From Streptacidiphilus pinicola (lineage in GTDB: Bacteria > Actinomycetota > Actinomycetes > Streptomycetales > Streptomycetaceae), in contig NZ_QKYN01000026.1 in NCBI RefSeq assembly GCF_003258295.1, forward strand, positions 1 through 47,893: a DNA stretch of 47,893 nucleotides. The letters are read 5' to 3'. Shown here piece after piece: positions 1 through 7,992 of the stretch. The position numbers were made by a program, and so were the translations under genes. Each line of letters starts with the position of its first letter. Positions within the stretch are counted from its first letter, which is position 1. The notes beneath the pieces are model-generated. The model was given only the letters and a program-made list of their open reading frames with translations. It was not told the origin of the DNA and ran no database searches.

Positions 1-48
1 CCCCGGGTACGCACGGTCGGCGGAGTCGCCGACCGTGCGTACCCGGGG
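1..48. repeat. Perfect 21-bp inverted repeat at window edge
   Basis: Positions 1-21 are the exact reverse complement of 28-48, with a 6-nt loop (22-27). It falls inside an open reading frame rather than between genes. It may be a genuine hairpin or a fold-back at the end of a sequence assembly. Confidence 0.8.
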
Positions 49-486
49 GCCAAGGGGTGGGTGCCGCTCGGGGACTACACCAAGCTGTTCGCCGACCAGG
101 ACGGCGCGAACGAACTGCTGGGCGAGAACGGCGTGCGGCATGTCGCGGCGAGCGGCTGGCGGATGCCGGACGGGACGCACGTCGCCGTCTACCTGCTCGC
201 GTTCCGCGGCGCGACCAGCTGCCAGACCGCGTTCAACGGCCAGATGACGGCGCGGCTCGCCGCGGCGCCCGGGCTGGACCTGACCGGCGGCACGGACATC
301 GCCGTGCCCGCCGGGGTCGCCAACAGCGGGAGCCGTCCCGCCGGCGGCGGGGTGCCGGCCATGCGCACGGCGATCTTCATCAACGAGGACGTCATGGGGC
401 TGCTGGTGATGACCAACCCCAAGGCGGTCAACCCGGTCGACTTCGACCAGGCGCTGGTCCTGCAGATGCAGCTGCTGCGCGGCTGA
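1..486 (+). CDS. Unknown protein, C-terminal part (5' end outside window)
   Basis: The frame is open from the first base of the window to a TGA at 484-486, so the true start lies upstream. About 161 residues are visible. I do not recognise the family. The visible part is a mixed alpha/beta soluble sequence with one Cys (in TSCQTAF) and no membrane segment, suggesting the end of a larger protein, perhaps the extracytoplasmic part of a lipoprotein. A GTG at 61 could be read as a start, but no ribosome binding site precedes it and coding-like sequence continues upstream. The first 48 bases form a perfect inverted repeat, which is odd inside a coding frame and could be a sequence-edge artefact. 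Confidence 0.55.
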   Translation, partial: PRVRTVGGVADRAYPGAKGWVPLGDYTKLFADQDGANELLGENGVRHVAASGWRMPDGTHVAVYLLAFRGATSCQTAFNGQMTARLAAAPGLDLTGGTDIAVPAGVANSGSRPAGGGVPAMRTAIFINEDVMGLLVMTNPKAVNPVDFDQALVLQMQLLRG

Positions 487-500
487 CCCTGATGCCGTGA

Positions 501-536
501 GGGTGGATCCGGGTGGATCCCCTAGGGGATCCACCC
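501..536. promoter_or_regulatory. 26-bp perfect palindrome with a third half-site, possible operator
   Basis: Positions 511-536 form a perfect 26-bp palindrome centred on CCTAGG. The 10-bp half-site GGGTGGATCC occurs again in direct orientation at 501-510, giving three half-sites. It lies 15 bp after the upstream stop codon and about 80 bp before the ABC operon. No T tract follows it, which favours an operator over a terminator, although it could still act as a terminator for the upstream gene. Confidence 0.45.
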
Positions 537-583
537 CCTCGGATACATCCCAGGGCTAGGGAAAAGTCAGCCACGAACCTGAT

Positions 584-611
584 GTGACCGGGGCCACGGG
601 GTGGCTAGGGT
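584..611 (+). promoter_or_regulatory. Probable leaderless promoter of the ABC operon
   Basis: A -10-like TAGGGT at 606-611 ends six bases before the GTG start at 618, so transcription should begin at or next to the start codon. A weak -35-like GTGACC lies at 584-589 with a 16-bp spacer. No Shine-Dalgarno sequence precedes the GTG, consistent with leaderless initiation, which is common in streptomycetes. Confidence 0.45.
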
Positions 612-617
612 CGTCCT

Positions 618-1595
618 GTGGCTGTCATCACTACGGATAACCTCACCAAGAGGTTCCCCCGGGTCACCGCTCTGGACCACCTCACTGTCGAGGTGCAGCC
701 CGGAGTGGTCGGTCTGGTCGGGGCGAACGGCGCGGGTAAGTCCACTCTCATCAAGATCCTGCTGGGGCTCGCCCCGGCCACGGAGGGCACGGCCCGCGTG
801 CTCGGGCTCGACGTCGCCACCGAGGGCGGCGCGATCCGCGAGCGGGTGGGGTACATGCCCGAACACGACTGCCTGCCACCGGACGTGTCCGCCACGGAGT
901 TCGTGGTGCACATGGCCCGGATGTCGGGGCTGCCCGCCACGGCCGCGCGCGAGCGCACCGCGGACATCCTGCGGCATGTCGGCCTGTACGAGGAGCGCTA
1001 CCGCCCGATCGGCGGCTACTCGACGGGCATGAAGCAGCGCGTCAAACTCGCCCAGGCGCTCGTGCACGACCCGCAGCTGGTGCTGCTGGACGAGCCGACC
1101 AACGGGCTGGACCCGGTCGGCCGCGACGACATGCTGGAGCTGATCCGGCGCGTCCACCGCGAGTTCGGCATCTCGGTGCTGGTCACCTCGCACCTGCTCG
1201 GTGAGCTGGAGCGCACCTGCGACCACGTCGTCGTCATCGACGGCGGCAAGCTGCTGCGCAGCTCCTCGACGGCCGACCTGACGGCCGCCACCTCGCTGCT
1301 CGCGGTCGAGGTGACGGAGCGCCAGGGCGATGCGTCCTTCGACGTGAACGCCGCCCTGCGGGCGCGGCTGACCGAGGCCGGGCTGACGGTCAGTCCCGAC
1401 TCCGGCCACGTCCTGCTGGTGGAGCTCAGCGGGGACGAGGTCTACGACGCGATCCGCGACGCGGTCGCGGAGCTGGGCGTCGGCCTGGTCCGGCTGGAGC
1501 AGCGTCGCCACCACATCTCCGAGGTGTTCGCCGTGGACGCCCCCGCCCAGGCCGGCGCCAACCGTGACGACGCCGAGGAGGCCGCCCATGTCTGA
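618..1595 (+). CDS. ABC transporter ATP-binding protein (ABC-2 type, first of pair)
   Basis: 325-residue cytoplasmic ATPase expected to power an ABC-2-type exporter or membrane-remodelling system. Walker A is GANGAGKST (residues about 35-43), the signature is YSTGMKQRVK, Walker B is LVLLDEPTNGLDP, and the switch His is in VTSHLL. A C-terminal extension of about 100 residues follows the ATPase core. The GTG start is supported by a -10 element six bases upstream and by the lack of any RBS. It heads a four-gene operon: the next permease gene overlaps its end by 8 bp, and a second ATPase and permease follow. The substrate is unknown. Confidence 0.9.
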   Translation: MAVITTDNLTKRFPRVTALDHLTVEVQPGVVGLVGANGAGKSTLIKILLGLAPATEGTARVLGLDVATEGGAIRERVGYMPEHDCLPPDVSATEFVVHMARMSGLPATAARERTADILRHVGLYEERYRPIGGYSTGMKQRVKLAQALVHDPQLVLLDEPTNGLDPVGRDDMLELIRRVHREFGISVLVTSHLLGELERTCDHVVVIDGGKLLRSSSTADLTAATSLLAVEVTERQGDASFDVNAALRARLTEAGLTVSPDSGHVLLVELSGDEVYDAIRDAVAELGVGLVRLEQRRHHISEVFAVDAPAQAGANRDDAEEAAHV

Positions 1596-2490
1596 GCACA
1601 TGTCGGGCGTGCGCGCGCCCGAGAACCCCCAGGACGTCATCCACGACATCGGGTACCGCCACTACGAGGGCCCGCGGCTGAGCACGGCCTACGCCACCCG
1701 CTCGCTGTACACCTCCAGCCTGCGCGGCGCCTTCGGCCTGGGCCGGTCCGGCAAGTCCAAGATCCTGCCGATGGCCATGGTCGTGATCATGGCGCTCCCC
1801 GCGCTGATCATGGTGGCCGTCTCGATCTACATCAAGTCGGGCAAGCTGCCCGTGGACTACCCGAACTACCTGACCGACCTGCAGTTCGTCACCGCCGTCT
1901 TCACCGCGGCGCAGGCGCCGGTGCTGCTCTCGCGGGATCTGCGGTTCATGACGGTCCCGCTCTACTTCTCCCGGCCGCTGCGCTCCACCGACTACGTGCG
2001 GGCCAAGTACGCGGCCATGGTCTCCGCAGTCTTCATCCTCACCCTGCTGCCGATGCTCATCATGTGGATCGGCTCGATGCTCGGCTCGATGGACTTCGGC
2101 TACAACCTGAAGCACTTCGCCTTCGGCGTCGTCGCCGCGGTGCTGTACGCGCTGCTCTACGCCGGTCTCGGTCTGCTGATCGCCTCCGCCACGCCGCGCC
2201 GCGGCTTCGGCGTCGCCGCGATCATCGCGCTGTTCATGGTCTCCGAGGGCGTCGCCGGCGCGCTGCGCGGCGTGCTGCACGTCACCGGCCACCAGGCCTC
2301 GGCGTTCTGGATCTCCATGCTCAACCCGGGCTTCCTGATCGACTCCACGGTGGCGTGGATGTTCGGCCTGCCCCTGCGAGGTCCGGCCGCCGTGCCCACG
2401 ACGGTCGGCGGCATCGTCTTCCTCGCGGAGATGGTCCTGCTGGCGGTCGGCACCTACGCCCTGCTCATCCGTCGCTACCGGAAGATCTGA
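1588..2490 (+). CDS. ABC transporter permease (ABC-2 type)
   Basis: 300-residue integral membrane protein. The N-terminal 60 residues are soluble and contain YRHYEGPR. About six hydrophobic segments follow, including PMAMVVIMALPALIMVAVSI, VFILTLLPMLIMWIG, a VVAAVLYALLYAGLGLLI segment and a C-terminal VFLAEMVLLAVGTYALLI. The ATG at 1588 is chosen because GAGGAG lies 7 bases upstream; it overlaps the ATPase stop codon, indicating translational coupling. It is the membrane partner of the ATPase encoded just upstream. The substrate cannot be deduced. Confidence 0.85.
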   Translation: MSEHMSGVRAPENPQDVIHDIGYRHYEGPRLSTAYATRSLYTSSLRGAFGLGRSGKSKILPMAMVVIMALPALIMVAVSIYIKSGKLPVDYPNYLTDLQFVTAVFTAAQAPVLLSRDLRFMTVPLYFSRPLRSTDYVRAKYAAMVSAVFILTLLPMLIMWIGSMLGSMDFGYNLKHFAFGVVAAVLYALLYAGLGLLIASATPRRGFGVAAIIALFMVSEGVAGALRGVLHVTGHQASAFWISMLNPGFLIDSTVAWMFGLPLRGPAAVPTTVGGIVFLAEMVLLAVGTYALLIRRYRKI

Positions 2491-2501
2491 GGAGGCAGCA
2501 C

Positions 2502-3422
2502 ATGACCACCATCAGCATCGACCGGGCGTCCCGCTGGTTCGGCAACGTCGTCGCGGTCAACGACGTCTCGATGACGATCGGCCCCGGCGTGACGGGCCTG
2601 CTCGGCCCGAACGGCGCCGGCAAGTCCACGCTGATCCATATGATGAGCGGCTTCCTGCCGCCGTCCTCGGGCACCGTCACCCTCGACGGCATCCAGATCT
2701 GGAAGAACCAGCAGGCCTACAAGCAGATCGGGCTCGTCCCCGAGCGCGAGGCCATGTACGACTTCCTCTCCGGCTGGGACTTCGTCCTCGCCAACGCCGA
2801 GCTGCACGGCCTGCCCGACCCGGGCGCGGCGGCCAAGCGCGCGCTCGCCACGGTGGAGATGGAGTACGCGCAGGACCGCCAGGTCTCCACGTACAGCAAG
2901 GGCATGAAGCAGCGCGTGAAGATGGCCTCGGCCCTCGTCCACGACCCGGACGTGCTGCTGCTGGACGAGCCGTTCAACGGCATGGACCCGCGCCAGCGCA
3001 TGCAGCTGATGGAGCTGCTGCGCCGGTTCGGCGCCGACGGGCGCACCGTCCTGTTCTCCTCGCACATCCTGGAGGAGGTCGAGCAGCTCGCCCGCCACAT
3101 CGAGGTGATCGTGGCCGGCCGCCACGCCGCGTCCGGCGACTACCGCAAGATCCGTCGCCTGATGACGGACCGCCCGCACCGCTACACCGTGAAGTCCAGC
3201 GACGACCGCGCCCTCGCCGCGGCGCTGATCGCGGACGCGTCCACGGCCGGCATCGAGCTGGACTACAAGGAGCGGGCGCTGCAGATCCAGGCGATCGACT
3301 TCTACCGGTTCACCGAGCTGGTGCCGCGCGTCGCCAAGGAGGCAGGCATCCGCCTGCTGACCGTCTCCCCGGCCGACGAGTCGTTGGAGAGTGTCTTCTC
3401 CTACCTCGTCGCCGCCAAGTAG
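2502..3422 (+). CDS. ABC transporter ATP-binding protein (second of pair)
   Basis: 306-residue ATPase with a complete nucleotide-binding core: Walker A GPNGAGKST, signature YSKGMKQRVKMA, Walker B VLLLDEPFNGMDP, and H-loop FSSHILEE. The C-terminal region is about 90 residues beyond the core, as in other ABC-2 ATPases. The ATG at 2502 follows AGGAGG with 6-bp spacing and lies 11 bp after the permease stop. Two ATPases in one operon, each followed by its own permease, suggest a heteromeric exporter or two related transporters made together. Confidence 0.9.
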   Translation: MTTISIDRASRWFGNVVAVNDVSMTIGPGVTGLLGPNGAGKSTLIHMMSGFLPPSSGTVTLDGIQIWKNQQAYKQIGLVPEREAMYDFLSGWDFVLANAELHGLPDPGAAAKRALATVEMEYAQDRQVSTYSKGMKQRVKMASALVHDPDVLLLDEPFNGMDPRQRMQLMELLRRFGADGRTVLFSSHILEEVEQLARHIEVIVAGRHAASGDYRKIRRLMTDRPHRYTVKSSDDRALAAALIADASTAGIELDYKERALQIQAIDFYRFTELVPRVAKEAGIRLLTVSPADESLESVFSYLVAAK

Positions 3423-3447
3423 CCACGTAGGGAAGGCCGAGACCTCC

Positions 3448-4164
3448 ATGAACGTCACCGTCGCCCGGCTGACCGCACGCGGCCTGCTCGGCCGCCGCCG
3501 GGGCCTCCTGCTGCTGGCACTGCCCGTGCTGCTGCTCGCCCTCTCCGCGCTGATCCGCGGCGTCGCAGGCCAGGACGAGGGCACCGCGTCCAGCGTCCTC
3601 GGCGGCCTCGCCATCGGCACGATGGTCCCGCTGGTCGGCCTCGTCGCCGGGACCGGGGCCATCGGCCCCGAGATCGACGACGGCTCGATCATCTACCTGC
3701 TCTCCAAGCCGCAGCCGCGGTGGAAGATCATCACCTCCAAGCTCGTCGTCGCGATCGGCTGCTCGATCGTCTTCGCCGCGCTGCCCACGTACTTCGCCGG
3801 GCTGATCCTCTTCGGCACCTTCGAGAACCTGACGCTGGGCTTCACGATCGCGGCGCTGATCGCCGGGGTCGCGTACAGCTCGCTCTTCCTGCTGCTGGGT
3901 GTGGTCTCCCGCCACGCAGTCGTCTGGGGCCTGATGTACGCGCTCCTGTGGGAGACGGTCGTCGGCCAGTACGTCCCGGGCGCGCAGACGCTGAGCGTGC
4001 ACCAGTGGGCGCTCTCGATCGGCCAGAAGATCGCCTCCCCGGGCGTCATCAGCTCCTCCGTGCACCTGCCTACGGCGGTCCCGCTGCTGATCGTGGCGAC
4101 GCTCGGCGGTGCGTGGCTCGCGTCCGCTCGCCTGACACGACTGACGTTGGCAGGCGAGGAGTAG
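3448..4164 (+). CDS. ABC transporter permease (ABC-2 family)
   Basis: 238-residue membrane protein with about six transmembrane segments, beginning with a strongly hydrophobic Leu/Val stretch after GLLGRRRG. The motif EIDDGSIIYLLSKPQPRW in the first cytoplasmic loop is the usual ABC-2 region just after the second helix. The ATG at 3448 lies 25 bp after the ATPase stop and has a GGGAAGG 17-11 bases upstream. It is the last gene of the operon; a strong hairpin follows at 4171-4200. Confidence 0.85.
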   Translation: MNVTVARLTARGLLGRRRGLLLLALPVLLLALSALIRGVAGQDEGTASSVLGGLAIGTMVPLVGLVAGTGAIGPEIDDGSIIYLLSKPQPRWKIITSKLVVAIGCSIVFAALPTYFAGLILFGTFENLTLGFTIAALIAGVAYSSLFLLLGVVSRHAVVWGLMYALLWETVVGQYVPGAQTLSVHQWALSIGQKIASPGVISSSVHLPTAVPLLIVATLGGAWLASARLTRLTLAGEE

Positions 4165-4170
4165 GCACTA

Positions 4171-4200
4171 CCCAGGGGCGCGGGGAACTGCGCCCCTGGG
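4171..4200. terminator. Bidirectional terminator, streptomycete intergenic repeat type
   Basis: Perfect 11-bp arms (4171-4181 and 4190-4200) surround the loop GGGGAACT. It lies between the convergent ABC permease and MFS genes. The core GGGGCGCGGGGAACTGCGC recurs, slightly varied, at 22893-22927 and from general knowledge is a widespread intergenic sequence in streptomycetes. Confidence 0.75.
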
Positions 4201-4210
4201 GAGTGCGACG

Positions 4211-5452
4211 TCAGCTTGAGAGCACGAGCTTGCGGCCTGCGCCGAGGCCTGCGCCCAGGCCGAGGGCGCAGCAGGCGAGGAGGATGCCGAGGGGGAGCGC
4301 CCAGCCGCCCGTGGCCTGGTGCGCAGCACCGAAGCCGACCGGGCCCGCCGCGGCGATGAAGTAGCCGACGAGCTGGGACATCCCGCTCAGCTGGGAGGCG
4401 ACCTGCGCCGACCCGCTGCGGAGCACGATCATCGCCATGGCGAGCCCGAAGCCGCCGCCCTGTGCGACGCCGATGAGGATCGCCCACACCCACGCGGCAG
4501 CGGTCGGCGCGACCAGCAGGCCCGCAACCCCCGTGGCCATGGAGCCGACCATCAGCGCGACCAGCACCCGCTGGTTGTTGGTGCGGCCGGCGGTCAGCGG
4601 GATGAAGAACGCGGCGGGGATCTGCACCAGCGAACTGACCGCGAAGACCGCGCCGGCCGTGCCGCGCGCCATGCCCTGGGTGGTGAGAATCGTCGGGAGC
4701 CAGGCGATCAGCGTGTAGGAGAGCAGCGACTGGATGCCCATGAAGACGGCGAGCTGCCAGGCCAGCGGGTGCTTCCACAGTCCGGCCACCTTCGACGTGG
4801 TGGCAGACGCGGCAGGCGCGGGCCGCTTCGCGGAGCGGAGCTGCGGGAGCCAGGCAAGGAAGGCGAACGCCGCCAGCACCGACCAGGACGCCATCGAGCC
4901 GGCCCAGCCGCCGAACGCGTGCTCCAACGGCACGCTCAGCGCCGCGGCCAGCGTCGCGCCGACGATCATCGAGGTGGTGTAGACGCCGGTCATCGCCGCC
5001 GCGCGCTCCGGGAAGTCGCGCTTGACCAGGCCCGGCATGGTGACGTTGAGCAGCGCGATGCCCGCGCCCAGCACCATGCTGCCGGCGAAGAGCGCCCAGG
5101 CGCCGGGAAGGACCCGGACCACGATCCCGGCGATCAGTGTGAGCAGCGCCAGCGCGACCACGCGCTCGGCGCCGACCCGGCGGTTCAGCCGGGCGGCGAG
5201 CGGGGCGACCGAGCCCATCATCAGCACCGGGATCGTGGTCAGCAGACCCCCGGCGGTGGCGGACAGGCCGTAGTGGGTGCTGACGTCACCGAGCAGCGGC
5301 GAGATCGCGGAGACCGAGGCGCGCATGTTGAGCGAGACGAGCAGGATGCCGACGAGCGCGGTCGCCGGGTGAGCGACGACGCGGGCCAGCCGCGAGGCCG
5401 CAGAAGGCGCGGAGGTGGAGGAAACGGGCGTGTCGAGCACGGAGCGGGACAT
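4211..5452 (-). CDS. MFS transporter, CynX/NimT-like
   Basis: 413-residue major facilitator with about twelve hydrophobic segments in two halves joined by a short charged loop (LRSAKRP). The N-terminal half begins VGILLVSLNMRASVSAISPL, which resembles the cyanate/nitroimidazole (CynX/NimT) branch that carries NMR in the first helix. The substrate cannot be assigned from sequence. The ATG at 5452 is preceded by GAGG six bases upstream. A 26-codon ORF and about 70 bp of leader precede it, so expression might be tuned by that leader. It converges with the ABC operon across a shared hairpin. Confidence 0.85.
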   Translation of the reverse strand: MSRSVLDTPVSSTSAPSAASRLARVVAHPATALVGILLVSLNMRASVSAISPLLGDVSTHYGLSATAGGLLTTIPVLMMGSVAPLAARLNRRVGAERVVALALLTLIAGIVVRVLPGAWALFAGSMVLGAGIALLNVTMPGLVKRDFPERAAAMTGVYTTSMIVGATLAAALSVPLEHAFGGWAGSMASWSVLAAFAFLAWLPQLRSAKRPAPAASATTSKVAGLWKHPLAWQLAVFMGIQSLLSYTLIAWLPTILTTQGMARGTAGAVFAVSSLVQIPAAFFIPLTAGRTNNQRVLVALMVGSMATGVAGLLVAPTAAAWVWAILIGVAQGGGFGLAMAMIVLRSGSAQVASQLSGMSQLVGYFIAAAGPVGFGAAHQATGGWALPLGILLACCALGLGAGLGAGRKLVLSS

Positions 5453-5520
5453 GGGTGAGCCTCAAGCGAACGAGAAGAAGGAGCAGGAGAGGGCCGGACG
5501 GCGCACGAAGGCGCGCGGCT

Positions 5521-5601
5521 TCAGCTCTCCGGTCGCTTGATGTTGGCGTCGATCAGAGCAGCGAGGTCGATGAGCACCGCATCGCCCAGTGCCGTCGCCA
5601 T
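5521..5601 (-). CDS. Possible 26-residue leader or small ORF upstream of MFS gene
   Basis: ATG at 5601 to TGA at 5521-5523 encodes a 26-residue peptide that is amphipathic (AVLIDLAALIDANIK) and ends KRPES. A purine-rich stretch, GGGAAGG then AAGGCAGAG, lies upstream of the ATG. It sits in the otherwise empty 202-bp gap between the HAD gene and the MFS gene, in the same orientation. The repeated I/L-x-D pattern is not what random high-GC sequence usually gives. It could be a leader peptide or chance; I do not recognise it. Confidence 0.35.
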   Translation of the reverse strand: MATALGDAVLIDLAALIDANIKRPES

Positions 5602-5654
5602 TGCTCTGCCTTGCCTTCCCAGTGAGGTATCTGCTCGCCTCATGCTAACAAGAA

Positions 5655-6476
5655 TCAGACGGAGAAAATTCGCTCGAGGGCGACGGCGACGCCCTCCTCC
5701 TCGTTGCTCAGCGTGATCTCGTCCGCGATCGCCTTCAACTCCGGGTGCGCGTTGGCCATCGCGACCGCGTGACCGACCCAGCGGAACATCGGGACGTCGT
5801 TCGGCATGTCGCCGAAGGCGACGGTCCGGTCCTTCGTCGTGCCCAGCCGGGCGGACGCCAGCGCCAGGCCGGTCGCCTTGGAGAGACCCAGCGGCAGCAG
5901 CTCGACGAAGCCCTGACCGGCCAGCACCACGGTCACCAGGCCGCCCGCGGCCTCGGCGACGGCCGCCGCCAACTCGTCGTCCGACAGGGACCTGTGCTGC
6001 ACCAGCACCCGGCTCAGCGGCTTGGCCCAGAGCTCCGCGATGTCGGCGACCGGCTCGGGCGCGGCCAGGTTGTCACCGGCGGAGGGCATGTCGTAGGTCC
6101 GGTCGAACAGGACCTCGCCCTCCAGGCCGTCCTGGACGACGGCGATCGCCATCGGGCCGACGGCCGCCTCCGCCTTGGCGAGCGCGATGCCGGCCACCTG
6201 CCGGTCCAGGGTGACGGACGTCACCAGCCGGTGCGCGCCCGCGTCGTAGAGCTGGCCGCCCTGGCTGCAGACGGCCAGCCCGGTGTAGCCGATCGAGTCG
6301 AGCGTGGGCCGGGTCCACCGGGCGGAGCGCCCGGTCACCACGATGTGCTGCGCCCCCGTGGCCTTCGCAGCCTCCAGGGTGCGCTGCGTGCGCGGCGAGA
6401 CGGTGTGGTCGTCGCGCAGCAGCGTCCCGTCCAGGTCGGTCGCGATCAGGTCGAACGGCCGGGGGGCGGAGCTCAC
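5655..6476 (-). CDS. HAD-superfamily phosphatase, Cof/YbjI-like subfamily
   Basis: 273-residue cytoplasmic hydrolase. Motif I is DLDGTLL with the nucleophile Asp at residue 14 and the acid/base Asp at 16. Motif II is VVTGRS, and motif IV is FGDMPNDVPMF. The long insert between motifs II and III is the C2-type cap of Cof-type sugar-phosphate or cofactor phosphatases. The true substrate is not deducible. The ATG at 6476 lies 42 bp downstream of serS on the same strand, so the two may be co-transcribed. The 3' end is followed by the small-ORF/MFS leader region. Confidence 0.9.
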   Translation of the reverse strand: MSSAPRPFDLIATDLDGTLLRDDHTVSPRTQRTLEAAKATGAQHIVVTGRSARWTRPTLDSIGYTGLAVCSQGGQLYDAGAHRLVTSVTLDRQVAGIALAKAEAAVGPMAIAVVQDGLEGEVLFDRTYDMPSAGDNLAAPEPVADIAELWAKPLSRVLVQHRSLSDDELAAAVAEAAGGLVTVVLAGQGFVELLPLGLSKATGLALASARLGTTKDRTVAFGDMPNDVPMFRWVGHAVAMANAHPELKAIADEITLSNEEEGVAVALERIFSV

Positions 6477-6518
6477 GTGGTGTGACTCTCTCTCAGCTGG
6501 TGCGTGCGTGCCGGACGG

Positions 6519-7796
6519 CTACTTGCCGACCGGGGTCAGCACCTCGCGTCCGCCCAGGTACGGACGCAGCGCCTCCGGCACCGCGACGGAGCCGTCGGCC
6601 AGCTGGTGCGTCTCCAGGATCGCCACGATCGTGCGCGGCACCGCGCACAGCGTGCCGTTCAGCGTGGCGAGCGGGCGGTTGCCGTCCTCGCCGCGCATCC
6701 GGATGCCGAGACGACGGGCCTGGAACTCGCCGCAGTTGGAGGTGGAGGTCAGCTCGCGGTACTTGCCCTGGGTGGGGATCCACGCCTCGATGTCGTACTT
6801 GCGCATCGCGGACGCGCCCAGGTCGCCCGAGGCCACGTCGATGACGCGGTAGGCGAGGCCGAGCTTGTTGAGGAAGTCCTTCTCCCACTGCAGCAGGCGC
6901 TTGTGCTCCGCCTCCGCGTCCTCCGGCGCGACGTAGGAGAACATCTCCACCTTGTCGAACTGGTGGACCCGGATGATGCCGCGGGTGTCCTTGCCGTAGG
7001 TGCCCGCCTCGCGGCGGAAGCAGGGCGAGAAACCGGCGTAGCGCAGCGGCAGCTGGTCGGCGTCGAGGATCTCGTCCATGTGGTAGCCGGCCAGCGGCAC
7101 CTCGGACGTGCCGACCAGGTAGAAGTCGTCCTCCGCGAGGTGGAAGACGTTCTCCGCGGCCTGGCCGAGGAATCCGGTGCCCTCCATGGCGCGCGACTTG
7201 ACCAGCGCGGGCGTGATCATCGGGATGAAGCCGGCCTCGGTGGCCTGCGCGATTGCCATGTTGACCAGGGCGAGCTCCAGCAGCGCGCCGACGCCGGTCA
7301 GGTAGTAGAAGCGCGAGCCGGAGACCTTGGCGGCGCGCTCGGTGTCGATGGCGCCGAGGATCTTGCCCAACTCGACGTGGTCGCGCGGCTCGAAGCCCTC
7401 CGCGGCGAAGTCGCGCGGGGTGCCGACCTCCTCAAGGGTGACGAAGTCCTCCTCGCCGCCGATCGGGGCGTCCGGGTCGAGCAGGTTGGCGAGCCCGCCC
7501 AGCAGGCGCTGCACCTCGGCCTCCGCCTCGGTCTGCGCGGCGTTGGCGGCCTTGACGTCGGCGGCCAGCTGCTTGGTGCGCTCCAGCAGGGCGGCCTTCT
7601 CGTCGCCCTTGGCCTGTGCCACCTGCTTGCCCAGCTGACGCTGCTCGTTGCGGAGTTCGTCGAAGCGGGAACTGGACGATCGCTGGCGCTCGTCGGCGAC
7701 GAGCAGGGCGTCGACGAGCTCGACGTCCTCACCTCGGGCGCGCTGAGAGGCACGCACACGGTCCGGGTCCACGCGAAGCAGGCGAAGGTCAATCAC
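6519..7796 (-). CDS. serS: Seryl-tRNA synthetase
   Basis: 425-residue class II aminoacyl-tRNA synthetase that charges tRNA-Ser. The N-terminal 110 residues form the long antiparallel coiled coil ([20 protein letters not shown] region) that reads the long variable arm of tRNA-Ser. Motif 2 is [18 protein letters not shown], followed by the Ser-site segment [13 protein letters not shown]. Motif 3 is [17 protein letters not shown]. The length is typical. The GTG start at 7796 has no RBS, but a TACTCT -10 element ends seven bases upstream, indicating a leaderless transcript. Two tRNA-Ser genes also occur in the window. Confidence 0.97.
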   Translation of the reverse strand: MIDLRLLRVDPDRVRASQRARGEDVELVDALLVADERQRSSSSRFDELRNEQRQLGKQVAQAKGDEKAALLERTKQLAADVKAANAAQTEAEAEVQRLLGGLANLLDPDAPIGGEEDFVTLEEVGTPRDFAAEGFEPRDHVELGKILGAIDTERAAKVSGSRFYYLTGVGALLELALVNMAIAQATEAGFIPMITPALVKSRAMEGTGFLGQAAENVFHLAEDDFYLVGTSEVPLAGYHMDEILDADQLPLRYAGFSPCFRREAGTYGKDTRGIIRVHQFDKVEMFSYVAPEDAEAEHKRLLQWEKDFLNKLGLAYRVIDVASGDLGASAMRKYDIEAWIPTQGKYRELTSTSNCGEFQARRLGIRMRGEDGNRPLATLNGTLCAVPRTIVAILETHQLADGSVAVPEALRPYLGGREVLTPVGK

Positions 7797-7803
7797 GGTA
7801 ACG

Positions 7804-7809
7804 AGAGTA
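7804..7809 (-). promoter_or_regulatory. -10 element for leaderless serS transcript
   Basis: On the minus strand TACTCT is followed by seven bases and then the serS GTG. That spacing places transcription start on the start codon. No convincing -35 is visible upstream in this GC-rich stretch. Confidence 0.45.
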
Positions 7810-7992
7810 CCGGGCCCGGGGAGGGGTGAGCCGACTCACAGTCGTGGGGTCTGGTTTGTCACATCTTCGTTCCGGCAGCACCCCAAAGCTGTGCGATCGC
7901 TCTGAGCACCCTCTGCGTGCTGCGACAGTTGCTGAGCAGACGATGACCGGCAGACGACAACCTGCGGGCGGCGAACGGAAGGTGGGACAGGC

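Noticed and set aside
7797-7992. T-box leader for serS
   Set aside because: No T-box sequence or antiterminator is seen, and the -10 spacing predicts a leaderless transcript.
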